Below, one piece after another: positions 16,823-25,500 of a DNA stretch of 64,000 nucleotides (position 1 is the stretch's first letter; each line of letters begins with the position of its first letter). Origin of the DNA: Eikenella corrodens (GTDB lineage: Bacteria; Pseudomonadota; Gammaproteobacteria; Burkholderiales; Neisseriaceae); NCBI RefSeq assembly GCF_003990355.1, contig NZ_CP034670.1:248001-312000 (forward strand). The letters are read 5' to 3'. The notes under the pieces were generated by a model. It was not told the DNA's origin, made no database searches, and saw only the letters and a program-made list of their open reading frames with translations. The position numbers and the translations under genes were made by a program.

Positions 16823-16903
16823 GGGGATTTACTCCTAAATTTGGATACGGTTTGGGCTGTGCTGAAGCGGGCGCTTTCAGGTAGCCTTTTCATTCAAGCC
16901 GGA

Positions 16904-16944
16904 AGGCTACCTGAAAATTATTCCTACGTTTTCAGGTAGCCTTT
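16904..16944. terminator. Eikenella DUS-pair hairpin between the two M16 genes
   Basis: AGGCTACCTGAAAA (16904-16917) and TTTTCAGGTAGCCT (16929-16942); a further single DUS lies at 16874. It may reduce read-through from the active subunit gene into the inactive one. Confidence 0.65.
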
Positions 16945-16949
16945 GCCGC

Positions 16950-18260
16950 TTATTTGGATTCGGGATACAGCACCACGGTGGTGTGTTTCTGTGCTAGAAG
17001 CCAGCGGGCGGCCTCGCGCACTTCTTCGGCGCTCACGGCCAAGCGGCGGCGGCGGATTTCGTCTTCATCCGTGTAGGAGAAGCCGGCCGATTCCAGCGAG
17101 CCGATGTTGGTGGCTTGGGTTTCCATCGAGTCTTTGCCAAACTCGCGCGCGGCCAGGCTGCGGTTGCGCACACGCGCCAATTCTTCTTCGCTCACGCCGT
17201 GTTCGGCAATCTGGCGAACTTCGTTCAAAAATGCTGCCGTGAGCTGCTCGGGCTTCACATTCGGCGCGGGCGTGCCGCTAAACAGCATCACTTCCGGCGA
17301 GCGAGTGAGCATATCGTAGCCCAGCGAGGCGGACACGGCGACTTTGCGGCCGCGCACCAGATTGCGCTCGATGCGGGCAGACATGCTGCCGTCGAGCACG
17401 TCGGCCAGCATATTCAGCGCATAGGGCAGCTTGTCGTCCACTTTGCGCAGGGCGGGCACCTGGATGGCCAAACCCACCACCGGCGAGCTTACCGGCGCGG
17501 TGGAGCGGGCGGAGCGGTTGGCCGTTTGCGGCGGCTCGGTTAAATCGTTGCGCGCGGGCAGCGGGTGGTCGGGCAGGCTGCCGAACAGTTTTTCCGCGTT
17601 ATCCAGCACTTCGCCCACCTTCACGTCGCCCACAACCACCAGCGTGGCGTTGTGCGGCGCATACCAGGCGCGGTACCACCGGCGCAAATCTTCCGGCTTG
17701 AGCGTGTGCAAATCCGCTTCATAGCCGATAACCGGCGCACGGTTTTCCGGCTTGGCATAGGCATTCAGATTAATCTGCTCCCACATTTTGCCGTCGGGGT
17801 CGTTATCCGTGGTGAGGCGGCGCTCTTCGCGGATTACCTTCATTTCGTTTTCAAAATCGGCGTCGCTGAAATTCAGGTTCACCATGCGGTCGGCTTCCAG
17901 CTCCAGCACCTGCGGCAGGCTGGCTACGGCAAATTCTTGGTGATACACGGTTTCGTTGCGTGAAGTGAAGGCGTTGTCGCTGCCGCCCAGCGCGGAAATA
18001 CGGCGGCTAAACTCGCCGGCGGGCACAGTGGGCGTGCCTTTGAACATCATATGCTCCAAGGCGTGGCTCAGGCCGGTTTTGCCTGCGTGCTCGTCGGCAC
18101 TGCCTACCTTAAACCACAGCTGCGTGACCGCCACCGGCGCGCGGTGGTCTTCGCGCACAATCACTTTCATACCATTGGCCAGCACGCGCGACTGAGTTTC
18201 TGCCGCCGCCGGCACCACAGAGGCCGCCAACACGGCGGCCACAAGCAATGAACGGAACAT
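16950..18260 (-). CDS. M16-family zinc protease, periplasmic
   Basis: 436 residues. Signal peptide MFRSLLVAAVLAASVVPAAAE. The zinc-binding and catalytic motif is HALEHMMFKGT (HxxEH), followed by the third ligand region in MKVIREERR. Start at 18260, preceded by AGGAAA; the frame runs further but would disrupt the signal peptide. With the inactive homologue next to it, the pair resembles the heterodimeric M16 peptidases of Gram-negative bacteria. Substrate unknown. Confidence 0.9.
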   Translation of the reverse strand: MFRSLLVAAVLAASVVPAAAETQSRVLANGMKVIVREDHRAPVAVTQLWFKVGSADEHAGKTGLSHALEHMMFKGTPTVPAGEFSRRISALGGSDNAFTSRNETVYHQEFAVASLPQVLELEADRMVNLNFSDADFENEMKVIREERRLTTDNDPDGKMWEQINLNAYAKPENRAPVIGYEADLHTLKPEDLRRWYRAWYAPHNATLVVVGDVKVGEVLDNAEKLFGSLPDHPLPARNDLTEPPQTANRSARSTAPVSSPVVGLAIQVPALRKVDDKLPYALNMLADVLDGSMSARIERNLVRGRKVAVSASLGYDMLTRSPEVMLFSGTPAPNVKPEQLTAAFLNEVRQIAEHGVSEEELARVRNRSLAAREFGKDSMETQATNIGSLESAGFSYTDEDEIRRRRLAVSAEEVREAARWLLAQKHTTVVLYPESK

Positions 18261-18342
18261 AAGTTTTCCTAAAAACGGGAAGAGGCTGCATGATACCGAA
18301 ATTTTCGGCAAAGGGCACTTGGCGCGGTCTGTGCATAAAGAT

Positions 18343-18373
18343 AAAGGCTACCTGAAAGTTTCAGGTAGCCTCT
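18343..18373 (-). terminator. Eikenella DUS-pair terminator
   Basis: AGGCTACCTGAAA (18345-18357), then one base, then TTTCAGGTAGCCT (18359-18371). Behind the cupin gene. Confidence 0.65.
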
Positions 18374-18390
18374 GCCGTTATTGCGTCAGA

Positions 18391-18924
18391 TTACCGCGCG
18401 GCCGGGGCAGCGGGCGCAGCCGGAGCGGCTGGAGCGGCGGGCGCAGTGCTCTGCAGCTGGCCGATAAAGTTGATGAAGCGCAGCGGCCGGCGGCCGGTGT
18501 TCTTCAGCGAGTGCGACTGGCCGGGGCGGGCGATGGTCACGTCGCCGGCCGACACCGGCACTTCCTTGCCGTCTGAGCCCACAAATATGCCGCGGCCTTC
18601 CACAATCAGGTATACGTCTTCATTAATGGTGTGCCCGTGCAGGCCGATAGACGCACCCGGCGGCAGTGTGAGCCAGCCGATTTCGCGGATTGCATCCTGC
18701 TCGCCGGTTTGGTGGCGGGTGTAGGCGAAGCGCCCCAGCAGCTTGCCCTCGCCGCCGGCGGCTTTTTCGCGGTCCCACTGCTGGAAGTCGGCTGCTTTAT
18801 ACACCTGAATGCTGCGGTCTACCGGCGTTTTGCTCGGCTCATTCGCCGCCGGCGTACCATGCGCCCAAGCGCCGGCGCTGGCCAGCAAAGCAGCAGTGGC
18901 AACGGATAAAATCACTTTTTTCAT
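18391..18924 (-). CDS. Secreted cupin-domain protein
   Basis: 177 residues. Signal peptide (about 1-21, ending AWA). A single cupin barrel follows, with motif 1 at GLHGHTINEDVYLIVEG (His/His/Glu ligands) and motif 2 at ARPGQSHSLKN. The C-terminus is a low-complexity run of Ala-Ala-Pro units. It probably binds a metal in the periplasm; reaction unknown. Start at 18924, downstream of an alternative start at 18960. Confidence 0.82.
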   Translation of the reverse strand: MKKVILSVATAALLASAGAWAHGTPAANEPSKTPVDRSIQVYKAADFQQWDREKAAGGEGKLLGRFAYTRHQTGEQDAIREIGWLTLPPGASIGLHGHTINEDVYLIVEGRGIFVGSDGKEVPVSAGDVTIARPGQSHSLKNTGRRPLRFINFIGQLQSTAPAAPAAPAAPAAPAAR

Positions 18925-19109
18925 CGGGTATCTCCTGTGGTTGAAATCAAGGGGAAACAAAAGAATCTGGCACAGAATAACAGCAACGGGGCAGCGGTCA
19001 AACCCTCAGGCGGGCTTATCTGCGGCTTATTTGATGTATGCCAAATATGATGTTTGTTTAAGGCTACCTGAAAATCTTCAGGTAGCTTTTCCCATTCATC
19101 CCAACGTAT

Positions 19110-19180
19110 TCACACCCGATGCAGCAACACCTGCAACACAAACTTGCTGCCCACATAGGCCGGCATCAGGCACATAAACA
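19110..19180 (-). pseudogene. 3' remnant of a gene cut by an IS end
   Basis: Minus strand: an open frame of 22 codons ends at 19110 with the residues PAYVGSKFVLQVLLHRV. It begins exactly where a sequence like an IS5-family terminal repeat starts (19181), so it appears to be the tail of an interrupted gene, possibly a membrane protein. Origin not recognised. Confidence 0.4.
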
Positions 19181-19212
19181 GAGACCTCTGCAAAATTCCC
19201 CAAAATCCCCTA
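19181..19212. mobile_element. Remnant of an IS5-family (IS1106-like) terminus
   Basis: GAGACCTCTGCAAAATTCCC followed by CAAAATCCCCTA closely matches, from memory, the left end of IS5-family elements in pathogenic Neisseria (GAGACCTTTGCAAAATTCC). No transposase and no second end follow; only the terminus survives. Confidence 0.55.
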
Positions 19213-19256
19213 TGCCCGGGCAGCCTATTTCGGGCTACCGTCGGCTGGAAGAACAG

Positions 19257-19291
19257 GAAAAGGCTACCTGAAAGTTTTCAGGTAGCCTTTT
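19257..19291 (-). terminator. Eikenella DUS-pair terminator
   Basis: AGGCTACCTGAAA (19261-19273) and TTTCAGGTAGCCT (19276-19288) with flanking A and T runs, behind the phosphatase gene. A second, imperfect pair lies at 19059-19090. Confidence 0.7.
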
Positions 19292-19304
19292 AGCATTTAT
19301 CGGA

Positions 19305-19781
19305 CTATGGCCGGCAGGCCAAATCTTTTTCAATCTTATCCAGCAGCGCAGAGCAGCAGGCGGTGAGGATATGGCGGGTTTCGTTGAAATTGCCGGTGTA
19401 CCACGGGTCGGGAACGTGGCTGTAGCCGCTATCGGGCAGCAGGTCGGTGATTTTGAAGATTTTGCCGGGATGACGGTCGAAGCGTTGTTCCAGCTCGGCC
19501 AGGTTGTTGTCGTCCATGGCCAGCAGGTAGTCGAAATCGGCCAAATCCTGCGCGCGCACGCGGCGGCTCACAAAGCCGCTGCTGTCGATGCCTTCGTCGG
19601 AAAGGATTTCCAGGCTGCCGCAGTGCATGCCTTCGCCGTCGTGCCAGCCGGATGTGCCCGCGCTGGCGGTGTGCACCGGCAGGCCGCGGGCGGCAGCCAT
19701 GCTGCGGCAGAGATATTCGGCCATCGGCGAGCGGCAGATATTGCCCAGGCAAACGAACAAAACCTTAACGGGGCGTTCCAT
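19305..19781 (-). CDS. Low-molecular-weight protein tyrosine phosphatase
   Basis: 158 residues. The P-loop is VCLGNICRSP (Cys11 nucleophile, Arg17) and the general acid Asp is in DPWYTG, the two hallmarks of the family. Length is normal. It may act on tyrosine kinase substrates, but no such kinase is in the window. The MAPEG gene upstream lies 15 bases away in the same orientation. Confidence 0.93.
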   Translation of the reverse strand: MERPVKVLFVCLGNICRSPMAEYLCRSMAAARGLPVHTASAGTSGWHDGEGMHCGSLEILSDEGIDSSGFVSRRVRAQDLADFDYLLAMDDNNLAELEQRFDRHPGKIFKITDLLPDSGYSHVPDPWYTGNFNETRHILTACCSALLDKIEKDLACRP

Positions 19782-19796
19782 AAGGCTACCTGAAAA

Positions 19797-20180
19797 TCAA
19801 ATTGCCGCAATAAACAAAGCCACGATGCACAGCAGGTTCACGCCGAACATGGCCGAACGCAACATGGCTTTATCGTTGATGTAGCAATAGATAAAGGCGA
19901 TGCGGCTGGCCACGAAGAGCAGCGCCCAGAAGTTGATGGTGAACTGGGCGGCGTTGCCGGTAACGTGGGCGATGATCACGGCGGCGGCAAACGGCGGGAA
20001 GATTTCGTAGCTGTTTTGCTGCGCCGCATTGGCGAGGGCGGCCTTGCCTTGGGCGAGGGCCAGGAAGGCGCGCGGGTTGTGGTTGTCGGCCGGAGAGAAG
20101 CCGGCGCGGTATTTGGCATAGGCGGCGCAGAAAATGGGCAGGAAAATGGCGAAGAAGATGCACCAGTAGGCTAAGGTCAT
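19797..20180 (-). CDS. MAPEG-family membrane protein
   Basis: 127 residues, four transmembrane helices. The segment KYRAGFSPADNHNPRAFLA, then Q-N-S-Y-E-IFPPFAAAVIIAHV and the later SRIAFIYCYIND have the MAPEG pattern (membrane-associated eicosanoid/glutathione metabolism fold). Bacterial members are of unknown substrate. Confidence 0.85.
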   Translation of the reverse strand: MTLAYWCIFFAIFLPIFCAAYAKYRAGFSPADNHNPRAFLALAQGKAALANAAQQNSYEIFPPFAAAVIIAHVTGNAAQFTINFWALLFVASRIAFIYCYINDKAMLRSAMFGVNLLCIVALFIAAI

Positions 20181-20202
20181 GATGTGTTTGCTCCTAAAAT
20201 AG

Positions 20203-20271
20203 GGCTAAAGCGCTTATTTTCTCCGAGCGGTACTGCCTGCGGCTCGCCGCCCGACAGGAGGAACATTGCTT
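20203..20271. repeat. Degenerate Correia-core relative with different end
   Basis: Contains GGTACTGCCTGCGGCTCGCC, like the core of the Correia-type elements, but begins GGCTAAAGCGCTTATTT rather than with the TATAGTGG terminus. Similar pieces lie at 40950, 42190 and 47780. Confidence 0.35.
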
Positions 20272-20446
20272 CGTCCGTAATGGGTTGGAAAGATTGGTTT
20301 TGTGAGAGGCATGATTATACACGGGTGCGGGACAGATGGGCTGTTTCCGGCAGCAGGCGGCATGGGATACGACAATATTGGCAGGCTACCTGAAACTTGA
20401 GTTGCACAGAAACTGAGCTGCGTTTTAACTGCGTTGAAATTCGCTT

Positions 20447-21418
20447 TCAGGTAGCCTCTTTTACATCGGGAAACACCAGCCGCGCTTCCACGCCGTTTTC
20501 GCGGTTGGCGAGCATCAGGCGGCCGTGGTGCAGACGCATGATTTCGGTGGTGAAGCTCAAGCCCAGCCCGCTGCTGCGGCTGCCGTCGGCGCGGGGGAGC
20601 GAGTAGAAGCGTTGGGGGATTTTGGCCAGCGCGTAATCGGGAATGGGGCTGCCTTGGTTGTAAACGGCCAGTTCGGTGCGGCTTCGGCTGCGGGTGAGGC
20701 TGAGGCGGATTTCGCTGCCGGTTTCGGCGAAGTCTATGGCGTTGTATAGCAGGTTGTCGATGGCTTGGCGCAGCAGCAGCGGGTCGCCTTGGACGGCGCG
20801 GGGCGGGCAGTTGAGGGCGATGTGCAGCTGTTTGGCTTGCAGGGCGGCGCGGCTTTCTTGGGCGGCTTGGACGGCCAAGCTGGACAAATCGACGGTTTGG
20901 GTATCGTTCAGGCTGTCGCGGTTTTCTAGGCGGGCGAGTTCGAGCAGGCGGGCGATGAGTTGCTTTTGTTTTTCGGTATTGCGGCGGATGCGGTCGAGCA
21001 GTTGCTGTTGGTCGGGGCTGAGGGGGCTGTCTTGCAGCAGTTCGAGGGCGGCCTGCTGGGCGGTGAGCGGGGTTTTGAGTTCGTGGGTGAGGCCTAATAC
21101 ATAATTTTCAATGTGTTGGCGGTGGTCGAGTTCGTCGCGCAGGTGGGCGACGGCGTGGACGAGTCGGTAGAGGTAGCTGTCGCCGAATTGGGGTTGGGCG
21201 GCGGGGCGGTTGGCGGCCATGGCTTCGGCATAACGGCGGATGCGGCTGATGCTGCGGGCGAGCCACCAGGCGAGTGTGCCGAGCACGGCGAGGTTGGCGG
21301 CGAGCAGGTGGGGGACGTGGGGGCTGCCGTGCGCCAGTGCCCACACGGTGAGCAGGAGGAGGATGCCGAGGATGGCGAAGAATAGGCGGAGGCTGAGGTG
21401 TTGGAAATATTTGAGCAT
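20447..21418 (-). CDS. creC: Sensor histidine kinase, CreC-like, short sensor
   Basis: 323 residues, against about 474 in E. coli CreC. Two transmembrane helices (about 9-28 and 37-53) are separated by only about eight residues, so there is no periplasmic sensor domain. The dimerisation box is ENYVLGLTHELKTPLTA with phospho-acceptor His112; catalytic motifs follow (N box DNLLYNAIDF; G box SSGLGLSF). FYSLPRADG and SSGLGLSFTTEIMRL are close to CreC. Its cognate regulator is probably the CreB-like protein at 8491-9165, 11 kb away. DUS TTTCAGGTAGCCT overlaps the end of the gene. Confidence 0.75.
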   Translation of the reverse strand: MLKYFQHLSLRLFFAILGILLLLTVWALAHGSPHVPHLLAANLAVLGTLAWWLARSISRIRRYAEAMAANRPAAQPQFGDSYLYRLVHAVAHLRDELDHRQHIENYVLGLTHELKTPLTAQQAALELLQDSPLSPDQQQLLDRIRRNTEKQKQLIARLLELARLENRDSLNDTQTVDLSSLAVQAAQESRAALQAKQLHIALNCPPRAVQGDPLLLRQAIDNLLYNAIDFAETGSEIRLSLTRSRSRTELAVYNQGSPIPDYALAKIPQRFYSLPRADGSRSSGLGLSFTTEIMRLHHGRLMLANRENGVEARLVFPDVKEAT

Positions 21419-21439
21419 GGGGAGCTTGGTTTGGGGTTT

Positions 21440-21473
21440 CAGGTAGCCTGAAAAATTTTCAGGTAGCCTTTCC
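21440..21473 (-). terminator. Eikenella DUS-pair hairpin after cdsA
   Basis: Two DUS words in close succession (CAGGTAGCCTGAAAA and TTTTCAGGTAGCCT) can fold into a hairpin between cdsA and creC. Confidence 0.5.
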
Positions 21474-21476
21474 TAT

Positions 21477-22274
21477 TCAGCCGAACAACGCGCCGATGGC
21501 GGCATATACGCTCAATACAGCTATCAGCGAATCCACGCGGTCGAACACGCCGCCGTGGCCGGGGAGCAGGTTGCTGCTGTCTTTCACCCCGGCGGCACGT
21601 TTGAACCAGCTCTCCAAGAGGTCGCCGCCGATGCCCACGAAAGTGAGCACGGAGGCAGTGAGCATGATGCCGAGCCAGGAAATATTGAAGCCGAACCAGC
21701 CTGCGGCGCGCGCCAATGAGGCGTACACCAACACGCACAACAGCCCGCCAAACACGCCTTCCCAGCTTTTGCCGGGGCTGATGGCGGGGGCAAGTTTGCG
21801 TTTGCCCCACAACCGGCCGAACACATAGGCAAACACGTCGGCAACCCACACCAGCATCATCACGGCCAAAAGATGGAGCGCGGATTGGCTGTCGGGGCGC
21901 AGTTCCAGCAGGGCAAACCAGAAAGGCAGCATCAGCAGCCAACCGGCAGCCAAGCCTTTCCAATCGGCCTGCAAACGCCATTTGAAACGCAGCCAGGCGG
22001 GCATGCCGAGCAGCCAGAAGGCAAGCACGATTGCCCACGCCGCCGCCGGCAGCCGCCAGCCGCCAGCCCAAGCCAGCGCCATAAACAGCGCGGTGCTGGC
22101 CAAATAAGGCCGCTGCACTTGCTCCGGCATACCGCACAGCCGGCTGTATTCCCACAGGGCAAGCAGGGCAATCAGGCCGGAAAACAGCGCCCACAAGCCG
22201 CTGCCGGCGGCAAACAGCATGCCGAGCATCAGCGGCAGTAAAACCAGAGCGGTGAGGATTCGTTGTTTGAGCAT
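21477..22274 (-). CDS. cdsA: Phosphatidate cytidylyltransferase
   Basis: 265 residues with seven to eight transmembrane helices. The C-terminal CdsA signature is complete: SPGKSWEG, then GDLLESWFKR, LLPGHGGVFDRVDS. The enzyme makes CDP-diacylglycerol from phosphatidate and CTP at the inner membrane, the entry point of phospholipid synthesis. Length and motifs are normal. Confidence 0.95.
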   Translation of the reverse strand: MLKQRILTALVLLPLMLGMLFAAGSGLWALFSGLIALLALWEYSRLCGMPEQVQRPYLASTALFMALAWAGGWRLPAAAWAIVLAFWLLGMPAWLRFKWRLQADWKGLAAGWLLMLPFWFALLELRPDSQSALHLLAVMMLVWVADVFAYVFGRLWGKRKLAPAISPGKSWEGVFGGLLCVLVYASLARAAGWFGFNISWLGIMLTASVLTFVGIGGDLLESWFKRAAGVKDSSNLLPGHGGVFDRVDSLIAVLSVYAAIGALFG

Positions 22275-22393
22275 AGTTGGATTCTTTCAGGTAGCCTTTG
22301 GGGAGGGATGGCGGCCAAACCGATACCGTATTGAAGGTTTATGGCCAATTTGTTTAAACGCCGGGATTATAAGCGAAACCGCCATACATTAAG

Positions 22394-22439
22394 AAAAAGG
22401 CTACCTGAAAAACTGAAAATGGGTTTTCAGGTAGTCTTT
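22394..22439 (+). terminator. Imperfect DUS-pair hairpin upstream of hrpA
   Basis: AGGCTACCTGAAA (22398-22410) faces TTTTCAGGTAGTCTTT, which has one changed base. It lies 80 bases before the hrpA start. Confidence 0.5.
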
Positions 22440-22519
22440 CTCCTGCCCCCGCCGCCGAACAGCCAAGCGCTTTTTGCTATAATCCCATCCTTGTTTTCAC
22501 TCGATTTTTCCCCAGCCAA

Positions 22520-25500
22520 ATGGATCTCTCCCAAACCCTCTCCAAAGACCGCCACTTCCTGCAATCCGCCTTCAAAAATCCCAACAAATACGGCGGCTTG
22601 TCCAAAGTCGAAGAAAAATACCGAAAATCGCACGAAATCTTTTTGAAGCGTTTGGCCGCATTGCCCAAACCCGAATTCGACAACACCCTGCCCGTTCACG
22701 AGAAGCTCGACGAAATCAAAAAAACCATTGCCGAAAATCAGGTAACGATTATTTGCGGCGAAACCGGTTCGGGCAAAACCACGCAGTTGCCCAAGATTTG
22801 TCTGGAACTCGGGCGCGGGGCGGCGGGGCTAATCGGGCATACCCAACCGCGCCGTTTGGCCGCGTGCTCGGTGGCGGAGCGGATTGCCGAAGAGCTGAAA
22901 TCGGAAATCGGCAGCGCGGTGGGCTATAAGGTGCGTTTTACCGACCACACCTCGCGCGATGCCTGCGTCAAGCTGATGACCGACGGCATCCTGCTGGCGG
23001 AAACGCAGACCGACCGTTATCTCGCCGCCTACGACACCATCATCATCGACGAAGCGCACGAGCGCAGCCTGAACATCGACTTCCTCTTGGGCTACCTGAA
23101 ACAGCTCCTGCCGCGCCGCCCCGACTTGAAAGTCATCATCACCTCGGCAACCATAGACGCAGAACGCTTCTCCCAACACTTCAACGGCGCGCCCGTGCTG
23201 GAAGTGAGCGGACGCACCTATCCCGTCGAAATCCTCTACCACCCGCTGACCAGCAAAGACGAAGACGACGCGGAAGTGGAGCTGACCGACGCGATTGTCG
23301 ATGCGGCGGACGAATTGGCGCGACACGGCGAAGGCGATATTTTGGTGTTCCTGCCGGGCGAACGCGAAATCCGCGAAGCCGCCGAAGCCCTGCGCAAATC
23401 CACGCTGCGCCGCAACGACGAAATCCTGCCCCTGTTCGCACGCCTGTCGCACGCCGAGCAGCACAAAATCTTCCACCCTTCAGGTGCGAAACGCCGCATC
23501 GTGTTAGCAACCAACGTCGCCGAAACCTCGCTCACCGTGCCGGGCATCAAATACGTCATCGACACCGGCCTCGCGCGCGTCAAACGCTATTCCGCACGGG
23601 CGAAAGTGGAGCAGCTTCATGTCGAAAAAATCTCCCAAGCCGCCGCACGCCAACGCTCCGGCCGCTGCGGACGCGTCTCCGCAGGCGTATGTATCCGACT
23701 GTTTTCAGAAGAAGATTTCAACAGCCGCACCGAATTCACCGACCCCGAAATCATCCGCAGCAACCTCGCCGCCGTCATCCTGCGCATGGCAGCGTTGAAA
23801 CTCGGCGACGTAGCAGCATTCCCGTTTTTAGAAATGCCCGATTCGCGGTATATCAATGACGGGTTTCAGGTGTTGTTGGAATTGGGGGCGGTTAATGAAC
23901 ATAACGGCCTGACCAAACTCGGCGAACAAATGGCGCGCCTGCCCATCGACCCGAAAATCGCACGCATTTTGTTGGCGGCGAAGAAGCACGACTGTATGGC
24001 GGAAATATTGGTGATTGCGTCCGCGCTGTCGATTCAAGACCCGCGCGAGCGGCCGTTGGAAGCGCGCGATGCCGCGGCCAAGGCGCACGAACGTTTTACC
24101 GACAAGCAGTCCGATTTCCTTGCCTATCTGAACATTTGGGACAGCTTCCAGCGCGAGCGTGACAAAGGATTGTCCAACAAGCAGTTGGTGCAGTGGTGCC
24201 GCCAATACTTCCTGTCGCACCTGCGGATGTGCGAGTGGCGCGAGCTGCACCACCAGCTTGCCCAAACCGCGATTGAAATGGGTTTGACCACCAAGGAAGC
24301 CGCTTTCAGACGACCTCCCGAAGTCAGGCAGCTCACGTCATCTGAAAATGCGGGCGACCAAGACCTATCCGCCAAACTCAAACAAAAACAACTGGATAAG
24401 AAACAACACCGCGCCCAAATCCGCGCTGCTAAAGAAGCGGGCTACGAACAAATCCACCGCGCCCTGCTCACCGGCCTCATCGCCAACGTCGGCATGAAAT
24501 CGCCCGACGGCAACGACTACACCGGCGCGCGCGGCAGCCGCTTCCACCTTTTCCCCGCCTCCGCCCTGTTCAAGGCGAAGCCCAAATGGGTGATGGCGGC
24601 AGAACTCGTTGAAACGACAAAACTTTATGCCCGCGACGTAGCCGCCATCCAGCCCGAATGGATCGAGCAGGAAGCGCTGCACCTCGTCCGCTACCACTAT
24701 TTCGAGCCGCACTGGGAACAAAAACGCGGCGAAGTCGTCGCCAGCGAACGGGTAACGCTCTACGGCCTGACCGTCTTGCCGCGCCGCCCCGTGTCCTACG
24801 GCAGAATCGCCCCCGAAGAAGCGCGCGAAATCTTTATCCGCAGCGCGCTGGTGGCGCAGGAATGCGATTTGAAGGCTGACTTTTTTGCCCACAACAAAAA
24901 GCTGATTAAGGAAATTACCGAACTCGAACACAAATCGCGCAAGCAAGACGTGCTGGTCGATGACGAAGCGCTGTTTGCGTTTTATAACGAACGGCTGCCC
25001 GATTTTTATACGGCGGACGCGGTTTCAGACGGCCTGCACACCGAAAGCAGCCTGCCCCCCCGAAGGCTACCTGAAAACCGCGAACCCGCAGGTCGGACTC
25101 CTGAAACTGACAAAGCCGAAACGCCGTCTGAAAACGGATCCGGCAAGTTTCCCCAAAACAATATTTCAGGCAGCCTGAAAGCCGAAAGCAGCCTGCCCCC
25201 CCAAAGGCTACCTGAAAGCCACACATCCCAATTTTCAGACAGCCTACATCCTGTAAATCCGCAGCCATTCTCCACCGTGGGGGAACAGAGTACCGCAGTT
25301 TCAACGGTTTCAGGTAGTCTGAAATCGTCCACAGCAACATTCCGCATACGCCCCGGCACACATAATGATGCAGCCCAAATTGCCGAACTGTTCCGCCGCG
25401 CCGTCCTGCACATTGAAGCAAGCCATTATAGCGACAGCGAAAAAACCGCATGGATACAGGGCGCGGACAATGCCGCCTTTTGGCAAAAACGGATTGGACG

